Shown in pieces: positions 12,288-17,540 of a stretch of DNA of 17,540 nt (position 1 is the first letter of the stretch; each line of letters begins with the position of its first letter). The stretch covers positions 1-17,540 of the forward strand of contig CABVDH010000031.1 in assembly GCA_902497065.1 (NCBI GenBank), read 5' to 3'. A program made the position numbers and the translations under genes. The DNA comes from an uncultured Collinsella sp. GTDB lineage: Bacteria > Actinomycetota > Coriobacteriia > Coriobacteriales > Coriobacteriaceae. Below the pieces are notes generated by a model that had not been told where the DNA came from, did not search any database, and saw only the letters and a program-made list of their open reading frames with translations.

Positions 12288-12875
12288 GTGTTTGGTATTG
12301 GAGAGGGTGAGCTCGCGATCATCGTGGTCTTCGGCTTTTTGCTGTTTGGCCCGGATAAGCTCCCACAGATGGGCCGTACGATCGGCCGTGCCATCCGTCA
12401 GTTCCGCGAGACGCAGGAAAAGATGACGGCCGTTGTTCAGTCCGAGATTATCGATCCGGTGAGCGAGGCCGCGTCGGCCCCGGTCAAGCCCAAGAAGACT
12501 GCCGTCGATGACGATTCCGATGCAGACGAGGATGCCGTCGAGACAGCTGCGCCCGCAAAGAAGGAGACCTTTGCCGAGCGCCGTGCCCGCCTTGCTGCCG
12601 AGAAGGCCGCAAGCGAGGGTGCTGCTGAGGGCGAAGGTGCTGCTGAGGAGGCCGAGGGCGCCGAGTCCACCGAGGCCGAGCCTGCCACTGCCACCGTCGA
12701 GCCCGAGCCTGCTGCAGAGCCCGAGTCCGAGCCCGAGCCGGCAGAGCCCACGACGGCTGACCTCTACGCCCGTCGTCCCCGCAAGCGCAAGGCCGTCGTC
12801 GACCAGCTCGCTCGCGAGCTCGAGGCCGAGGACGACGCCGCTGCCGCTGATGCCCCGAAGGGAGGCGATGAGTAA
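12288..12875 (+). CDS. tatA: twin-arginine translocase subunit TatA/TatB
   Basis: Membrane-anchored Tat component of 195 residues. The N terminus (MFGIGEGELAIIVVFGFLLF) is one membrane helix, followed by the FGPDKLP hinge and an amphipathic helix to about residue 48. Glu8 and the MF-IG- start resemble TatB, while the FG hinge is TatA-like, so a dual TatA/TatB role is possible. GTG 12288 is chosen because GGAGG lies 5 nt before it and it gives the exact family N terminus; an ATG at 12243 in the same frame has no ribosome site and would put a polar leader before the helix. The long C-terminal tail (60-158) is acidic, rich in Ala, Glu and Pro (EPEP-type repeats), then a basic RRPRKRK stretch (162-168). 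It overlaps tatC by one base. Confidence 0.9.
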   Translation: MFGIGEGELAIIVVFGFLLFGPDKLPQMGRTIGRAIRQFRETQEKMTAVVQSEIIDPVSEAASAPVKPKKTAVDDDSDADEDAVETAAPAKKETFAERRARLAAEKAASEGAAEGEGAAEEAEGAESTEAEPATATVEPEPAAEPESEPEPAEPTTADLYARRPRKRKAVVDQLARELEAEDDAAAADAPKGGDE

Positions 12876-13666
12876 TGCCTATCGGACCTGCGCGTATGCC
12901 GCTCTTCGATCACCTGGGAGAGCTCCGTCGCCGCCTGACCATCGTGGTTGTGTCAGTCTTTGCCGCCGCCATCGTGCTGTATTTCGCCACGCCCGTGGTA
13001 CTCGATATCCTGGAAGACCCCATCCGCTCCTTTGTGCCGGACGGTAAGTTTTACATCACCACCACGCTCGGCGGCTTTGGTCTGCGCTTTTCGCTGGCCA
13101 TCAAGATGGCCGTTGTCATGTGCACGCCCATGATCATCTGGCAGATCTTGGCGTTTTTCCTGCCGGCGCTTCGCCCCAACGAGCGCAAGTGGGTCGTGCC
13201 CACGGTGCTCGCCTCGACGGTGCTGTTCTTCCTGGGCGCCATTTTCTGCTATTTCATCATCATCCCCGCGGGCTTTGAGTGGCTCATCGGCGAGACCTCG
13301 GCCGTCGCTACGGCGCTGCCCGATCTGGAGAACTACGTCAACATGGAGCTGCTCTTTATGATCGGCTTTGGCGTGGCGTTTGAGCTGCCGCTCATCATCT
13401 TCTACCTGTCCGTCTTCCACATCGTGTCCTACGCTGCTTTCCGCAGTGCCTGGCGTTATGTATACGTTGGCCTGCTTGTGGGATCGGCTGTGATTACGCC
13501 CGACGGCTCGCCCGTTACGCTGGGCCTCATGTATGGTGCCCTGCTCTCGCTCTACGAGATTTCGCTTGCCATCGCCCGTGTGGTCATTACCGCGCGCGAG
13601 GGCAAGGAGGGCTTGTTCGTGAGTCGTCTGGACCTGTTCTCGGACGACGAGGACGACGAGGAGTAA
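12875..13666 (+). CDS. tatC: Sec-independent protein translocase TatC
   Basis: Polytopic inner-membrane receptor (263 residues, six predicted helices) that binds twin-arginine signal peptides and with TatA/B exports folded proteins. The signal-peptide site motifs are present: the N-terminal FDHLGELRRRL, and FFLPALRPNERKW with Glu103. Also visible are VAFELPL (Glu170) and ITPDGSPVTL (Asp210) near the last helices. The gene starts within the tatA stop codon (TAATG), so translation is coupled. A second in-frame ATG lies 7 codons in (MPLFDHLGEL). The C terminus is strongly acidic (SDDEDDEE). Neighbouring hypA begins 6 bp after the stop, so tatA, tatC, hypA and probably hypB form one operon. Confidence 0.96.
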   Translation: MPIGPARMPLFDHLGELRRRLTIVVVSVFAAAIVLYFATPVVLDILEDPIRSFVPDGKFYITTTLGGFGLRFSLAIKMAVVMCTPMIIWQILAFFLPALRPNERKWVVPTVLASTVLFFLGAIFCYFIIIPAGFEWLIGETSAVATALPDLENYVNMELLFMIGFGVAFELPLIIFYLSVFHIVSYAAFRSAWRYVYVGLLVGSAVITPDGSPVTLGLMYGALLSLYEISLAIARVVITAREGKEGLFVSRLDLFSDDEDDEE

Positions 13667-13672
13667 ATCGGT

Positions 13673-14029
13673 ATGCACGAGGTTGGCATTGTCAACGGCA
13701 TACTCGATACAGTGATTCGCGCGGCGCGTGGGGCGGGGGCCTCGCGCGCCGTTTTGGTAACGCTGCGTATCGGGGATATGACCGAGGTCGTGCGCGAGGC
13801 GCTCGACTTTGCGTGGGAGACGTTTCGCGACGAGGACCCGCTCACGAAGGGCTGCGAGCTTGCCGTGGAGGAAGTCCATCCACAAAGCGAGTGTCTGGAC
13901 TGCGGCGAGGTTTTTGAGCACGATCGCTTCCACTGTCGCTGTCCCCAGTGTGGTGGTGCCAACGTGCGCCTACTGCACGGCCGCGAGCTCGATATCGCGA
14001 GTATCGAAATCGAAACCCCCGACGATTAG
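13673..14029 (+). CDS. hypA: hydrogenase nickel metallochaperone HypA
   Basis: Small zinc protein of 118 residues that, with HypB, delivers nickel to apo-hydrogenase. The N-terminal MHEVGIV supplies the nickel-binding His2 and Glu3, which fixes this start codon. The zinc finger is CLDC (Cys74, Cys77) and CPQC (Cys90, Cys93), with one extra Cys88. Length and layout match the family. The start is 6 bp after the tatC stop, with GAGGAG overlapping the end of tatC, so it is co-transcribed with tat. No hydrogenase structural genes or hypCDEF are in the window; they would have to be elsewhere. HypA/HypB can also serve urease in some bacteria, but nothing here points to that. Confidence 0.95.
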   Translation: MHEVGIVNGILDTVIRAARGAGASRAVLVTLRIGDMTEVVREALDFAWETFRDEDPLTKGCELAVEEVHPQSECLDCGEVFEHDRFHCRCPQCGGANVRLLHGRELDIASIEIETPDD

Positions 14030-14084
14030 CCCGCTAGCCATCTGGTGATGGGGTATAAAGGGGCCAAAGTAAGGAGCGCTAAGT

Positions 14085-14768
14085 ATGGCTGAGAAAACGA
14101 TTGATATCGCGTCGCCGATTCTGTCGCGCAACGAGCGCCTGGCAGATCAGCTGCGTCAGCGATTTAATGAGACAAACACCTATGTGATCAACGTCTTGTC
14201 GAGTCCCGGTTCGGGCAAGACCACCACGATTCTGGGCACCAACGAGCGCCTGCGTGACAAGGCCGGCCTGCGCTGTGCCGTCATCGAGGGCGATATCGCC
14301 TCGGATGTCGACGCCATCACCATGAAGGAAGCCGGCATGCCCGCCATCCAGATCAACACGGGCGGCCTGTGCCACCTCGAGGGCAACATGATCATGGAGG
14401 CCGTTGACGCGTTTGACCAGGCTGTGGGTCTGGAAAACATCGATGTCATCTTTATCGAAAACGTGGGTAACCTGGTCTGCCCAGTCGACTTTGACTTGGG
14501 CGAGAACCTGTCCATCATGATTCTCTCGGTGCCCGAGGGCGACGACAAGCCCATCAAGTACCCGGGCATCTTCCAGCACGCTGGCGCGCAGCTGCTCAAT
14601 AAGGTCGACGTGGCCCCGGCTTTCGATTTTGACATGGATAGGTATACTAAGACACTCGATGACCTCAATCCGCAGGCGCCGCGGTTTGCCGTGAGCGCGC
14701 GCAAGGGCGAGGGCATGGACGCCTGGTGCGATTGGCTCATCGGGCAGATCGAGCAAGCAAGGGCGTAA
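14085..14768 (+). CDS. hypB: hydrogenase nickel incorporation GTPase HypB
   Basis: Dimeric SIMIBI-class GTPase of 227 residues that powers nickel insertion into [NiFe] hydrogenase together with HypA. The Walker A loop is SSPGSGKTT (39-47), the guanine-specificity motif is NKVD (172-175), and Cys96-His97 plus Cys132 (NLVCPVDFD) are the conserved inter-subunit metal ligands. The N terminus lacks both the His-rich nickel-storage stretch and the CCxCxxCG-like high-affinity site found in some HypB proteins, so this is the minimal form. The start follows AAGGAG. A 55-bp gap separates it from hypA; a TATAAA at 14054 might allow separate transcription, but no -35 is evident. Confidence 0.95.
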   Translation: MAEKTIDIASPILSRNERLADQLRQRFNETNTYVINVLSSPGSGKTTTILGTNERLRDKAGLRCAVIEGDIASDVDAITMKEAGMPAIQINTGGLCHLEGNMIMEAVDAFDQAVGLENIDVIFIENVGNLVCPVDFDLGENLSIMILSVPEGDDKPIKYPGIFQHAGAQLLNKVDVAPAFDFDMDRYTKTLDDLNPQAPRFAVSARKGEGMDAWCDWLIGQIEQARA

Positions 14769-14822
14769 ATCGGCCGCCATACGGGCGGGCGTAGCCGTAG
14801 AGATACGAGATAGGAGCCTCTT

Positions 14823-17417
14823 TTGAAGCTCATCATCGCCGAGAAAAACGACGCCGCGCGTCAGATCGCCGAGCGGCTGTCCACGGGTAAGCCTAAAAAG
14901 GACAAGGTGTACAACACCGCCATCTACCGTTTTGAGTGGAAGGGCGAGGAGTGCGTGACGATCGGTCTTGCCGGTCACATCCTTGCGCCCGATTTTTGCG
15001 ACAGCGTGCTGTTCGATAAAAAGCTGGGCTGGTATTCGGTCACCGAGGACGGCGAGATGCTGCCGGCCGACATGCCCGATGGCCTGGCTCGTCCGCCTTA
15101 CGACACCAAGCGTAAGCCGTTCCTTGCCGATGGCGTCTCCATCAAGGGCTGGAAGCTCGAGAGTCTGCCCTATCTCACCTGGGCACCCGTCATTAAGCTG
15201 CCGGCCGAGAAAGAGCTCATTCGCTCGCTCAAGAACCTTGCCAAGAAGTCCGACAGCGTCATCATCGCTACGGACTTCGATCGCGAGGGCGAGCTGATCG
15301 GTTCGGACGCCCTCAACAAGGTGCGCGAGGTGGCGCCGGACTTGCCGGTTGCCCGCGCCCAGTATTCTTCGTTTACCAAGGCCGAGATCACGCAGGCCTT
15401 CGATAATCTCGTCTCGCTCGACCAGAACCTGGCCGACGCAGGCGAGAGCCGTCAGCACATCGACCTCATTTGGGGTGCGGTGCTGACGCGCTACCTGACG
15501 CTCGCCAAGTTTGGCGGCTTTGGTAACGTGCGCTCCGCCGGCCGCGTGCAGACGCCGACGCTTGCCCTGGTGGTCGAGCGCGAGCGCGAGCGCATGGCGT
15601 TTGTGCCCGAGGACTATTGGCAGATTCGCGGCATGGGTGCCGCGCAGGGCGCTGCCGAGGACGATCGCTTTAAGATCGCGCACAAGACGGCGCGCTTTAC
15701 CGACAAGGATGCTGCTGAGACGGCGTACGGCCATGTTGACGGCGTCGCGACGGCAACCGTCGCCGCGGTGACCAAGCGCTCGCGCAAGCAGCAGCCGCCC
15801 ACGCCGTTTGCGACCACCTCGCTGCAGGCTGCCGCCGCGGCCGAGGGCATCTCGCCTGCGCGTACCATGCGCATCGCTGAGTCCCTCTACATGGCCGGTC
15901 TCATCAGCTACCCGCGTGTCGACAATACCGTGTACCCCGCGACGCTCGATCTGGGCGCCGTGGTGAGCGACCTGGCAAAGATCAACCCGGCGCTGGCGCC
16001 CGTATGCAAAAAGGTGCTTGCCGGCCCCATGAAGCCTACGCGCGGCAAAGTCGAGACCACCGACCACCCGCCTATCTATCCCACGGGCGAGGGCGATCCG
16101 TCCACGCTCGACGGCGGCCAGCGCAAGCTCTACGACCTCATCGCCCGCCGCTTCCTGGCGACGCTCATGGGTCCCGCGACCATCGAGAACACCAAGCTCG
16201 AGCTCGATGTGAACGGTGAGCCGTTCGTGGCTTCGGGCGATGTGCTCGTGACCCCGGGTTTCCGCGAGGCCTACCCGTATGGCCTTAAACGCGACGAGCA
16301 GATGCCGCCGCTTGAGCAGGGCGATACGGTCGACGTATTCGACATTAAGCTCGAGGCCAAGCAGACCGAGCCGCCCGCGCGCTACAGCCAGGGCAAGCTC
16401 GTGCAGGAGATGGAGAAGCGCGGCCTGGGCACCAAGTCCACGCGCGCGAGCATCATCGAGCGCCTGTACGCCGTGCGCTATCTCAAAAATGATCCCGTTG
16501 AGCCGAGCCAGCTGGGTATCGCCATCATCGATGCGCTGTCGCAGTTTGCCCCGCGCATCACGAGCCCCGATATGACCAGCGAGCTCGACGGCGACATGAC
16601 CCGTGTGGAGCGCGGCGAGGATACCGAAGAGCATGTCGTGATGCACTCGCGCGCGCTGCTGGCTGGCGTGCTCGACGAGCTGCTCAAGCACACGCAGGAG
16701 CTGGGCGACGCCATCAGCGACGCCGTCACGGCCGATGCGCGCGTGGGAGCTTGCCCCAAGTGCGGCAAGGACCTGGTTATGAAGACGAGCGCCAAGACCC
16801 GTGGCAGCTTCATTGGCTGCATGGGCTGGCCCGACTGCGATGTGACCTATCCGGTGCCGAGCGGCGTCAAGGTGAGCCCGCTCGAGGGCGAGGCGGCCGT
16901 GTGCCCCGAGTGCGGCGCGCCGCGCATTAAGTGCCAGCCGTTCCGCCAGAAGGCCTTCGAGATTTGCGTGAACCCCACGTGCCCCACCAACTACGAGCCC
17001 GACCTTAAGGTGGGCGAGTGCAAGGTGTGCGCCGAGGCCGGACGCCATGGCGACCTGATCGCGCACAAGAGCGAGAAGAGCGGCAAGCGCTTTATCCGCT
17101 GCACCAACTACGATGACTGCGGCGTGAGCTATCCTCTGCCGGCGCGCGGTAAGCTCGAGGCGACGGGTGAGACCTGCCCCGAGTGCGGCGCCCCCATCGT
17201 GGTGGTCAACACGGCGCGCGGCCCGTGGCGCATCTGCGTGAACATGGACTGCCCGACCAAGGAGAAAAAGCCGGCCCGCGGCCGCAAGACCACGACCAAG
17301 GCGAGCACGGCCAAGAAGACGACGGCGGCCAAGAAGACAACGGCGGCAAAGAAGACTGCTGCCAAGAAGACGACCGCCAAGAAGTCGACTACCAAAAAGA
17401 CCGCTGCCGACAAGTAG
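14823..17417 (+). CDS. topA: type IA DNA topoisomerase (topoisomerase I, archaeal-like) with zinc-ribbon and Lys/Ala tail
   Basis: ATP-independent enzyme that relaxes negative supercoils by single-strand passage. The Toprim domain spans about 1-170, with Glu7 and the acidic triad Asp151, Asp153, Glu155 in DFDREGE. SAGRVQTPTL (238-247) is the strand-passage motif. The active-site tyrosine is Tyr363 in GLISYPRVDNTVYP; Val366 stands where Thr is usual (TYxRTDS). Four Cys4 zinc ribbons begin near residues 644, 693, 733 and 785. A tail from about 814 is nearly all Lys, Ala and Thr (AAKKTTAAKK repeats), like histone-H1-like DNA-clamping tails in some actinobacterial TopA proteins. The TTG start is supported by TAGGAG 6 nt upstream. 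The early motifs look more like archaeal topoisomerase I/TopB than E. coli TopA. Confidence 0.93.
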   Translation: MKLIIAEKNDAARQIAERLSTGKPKKDKVYNTAIYRFEWKGEECVTIGLAGHILAPDFCDSVLFDKKLGWYSVTEDGEMLPADMPDGLARPPYDTKRKPFLADGVSIKGWKLESLPYLTWAPVIKLPAEKELIRSLKNLAKKSDSVIIATDFDREGELIGSDALNKVREVAPDLPVARAQYSSFTKAEITQAFDNLVSLDQNLADAGESRQHIDLIWGAVLTRYLTLAKFGGFGNVRSAGRVQTPTLALVVERERERMAFVPEDYWQIRGMGAAQGAAEDDRFKIAHKTARFTDKDAAETAYGHVDGVATATVAAVTKRSRKQQPPTPFATTSLQAAAAAEGISPARTMRIAESLYMAGLISYPRVDNTVYPATLDLGAVVSDLAKINPALAPVCKKVLAGPMKPTRGKVETTDHPPIYPTGEGDPSTLDGGQRKLYDLIARRFLATLMGPATIENTKLELDVNGEPFVASGDVLVTPGFREAYPYGLKRDEQMPPLEQGDTVDVFDIKLEAKQTEPPARYSQGKLVQEMEKRGLGTKSTRASIIERLYAVRYLKNDPVEPSQLGIAIIDALSQFAPRITSPDMTSELDGDMTRVERGEDTEEHVVMHSRALLAGVLDELLKHTQELGDAISDAVTADARVGACPKCGKDLVMKTSAKTRGSFIGCMGWPDCDVTYPVPSGVKVSPLEGEAAVCPECGAPRIKCQPFRQKAFEICVNPTCPTNYEPDLKVGECKVCAEAGRHGDLIAHKSEKSGKRFIRCTNYDDCGVSYPLPARGKLEATGETCPECGAPIVVVNTARGPWRICVNMDCPTKEKKPARGRKTTTKASTAKKTTAAKKTTAAKKTAAKKTTAKKSTTKKTAADK
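17284..17412 (+). repeat. coding tandem repeats of the topA tail
   Basis: Short degenerate repeats built on AAGAAGACNACNGCN code for KKTTA units, about 8 in all, at the 3' end of topA. Such repeats tend to change in copy number, so tail length may vary between strains. Confidence 0.8.
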
Positions 17418-17438
17418 CCGAGCACATATAGACGCGGC

Positions 17439-17476
17439 GGGGCCGGGCGCGCAAATGCAAATGCGCGCCCGGCCCC
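17439..17476 (+). terminator. 15-bp perfect GC-rich hairpin after topA
   Basis: GGGGCCGGGCGCGCA (17439-17453) pairs perfectly with TGCGCGCCCGGCCCC (17462-17476) around an 8-nt loop, 22 bp after the stop codon. Only a weak pyrimidine stretch (ACTTCT) follows, so it may work as a 3'-end barrier rather than a classic terminator. Confidence 0.7.
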
Positions 17477-17483
17477 ACTTCTA

Positions 17484-17540
17484 AGTTGCGGTGAAATAGG
17501 GACTGTTTGGGGGTGCGGACAGAAAGTTGGACCGTGAAGC
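17484..17540. repeat. possible truncated intergenic repeat at window end
   Basis: GGTGAAATAGGGACTGTTTGGGGG resembles the GGGACAGGTT / TTTGGGGACGG words of the elements at 2017, 5964 and 7021. Its other arm would lie beyond the window, so this is only a resemblance. Confidence 0.3.

Noticed and set aside
12599..12760. possible frameshift or repeat expansion in the tatA tail
   Set aside because: The frame stays open to the tatC overlap, and the Glu/Ala/Pro repeat composition is plausible for a low-complexity linker.
14079..17066. 995-codon open frame on the minus strand opposite hypB and topA
   Set aside because: It mirrors two strongly recognised plus-strand genes. Long antisense frames are expected opposite GC-rich genes with biased third positions, and the product is low-complexity (His, Arg, Ala, Gly rich) without a domain.

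Overview
The window is about 17.5 kb of GC-rich bacterial DNA, densely coded, with short intergenic gaps and the same strong G/C third-position preference in every gene. Gene content (long-form NhaA, family II pyrophosphatase, archaeal-like topoisomerase I with a Lys/Ala tail, a TatA/B-TatC pair) and short intergenic repeats of the G-GGACAGGTT type suggest a gut Coriobacteriia such as Collinsella. That assignment is by recognition and was not tested by a search. No rRNA, tRNA, CRISPR array, transposase or phage gene was seen.

Region 1 (about 114-7010) is a carbohydrate locus. On the minus strand lie a GntR/UTRA regulator (1121-1840) and a class I mannose-6-phosphate isomerase (114-1046). Diverging from them on the plus strand are a GH1 6-phospho-beta-glycosidase, then the EIIC, EIIB and EIIA of a lactose/cellobiose-class phosphotransferase system, and, after a terminator, a ROK sugar kinase. 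The set matches by function the Bacillus subtilis glucomannan locus gmuBACDREFG without its secreted mannanase. The PTS would import and phosphorylate a beta-disaccharide, GH1 would split it into a hexose 6-phosphate and a free hexose, the ROK kinase would phosphorylate the free hexose, and ManA would turn mannose 6-phosphate into fructose 6-phosphate.

Region 2 (about 7011-9728) holds two housekeeping genes, each with its own leader: manganese-dependent inorganic pyrophosphatase (ppaC), closed by a clear terminator, and the Na+/H+ antiporter nhaA. A 332-bp gene-free stretch (9729-10060) follows, with three strong hairpins, two of which share a TGAGTACTGTYAC word.

Region 3 (about 10061-17417) starts with a small minus-strand gene of unknown function. 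The plus strand then carries a PF12897-type aminotransferase, a STAS anti-sigma-factor antagonist, the Tat translocase genes tatA/B and tatC joined by a 1-nt stop-start overlap, the nickel chaperones hypA and hypB, and a type IA topoisomerase with four C-terminal zinc ribbons and a Lys/Ala/Thr tail. Tat next to hypAB suggests a link to exported [NiFe] hydrogenase, but no hydrogenase structural gene is present.

I found no convincing new multi-gene system. The points most worth a second look are the gmu-like gene set and its repeated candidate operator, the GH1 phosphate-site substitution, the ROK zinc-site Cys-to-His change, the dispersed inverted-repeat family and the hairpin-rich 9729-10060 gap.
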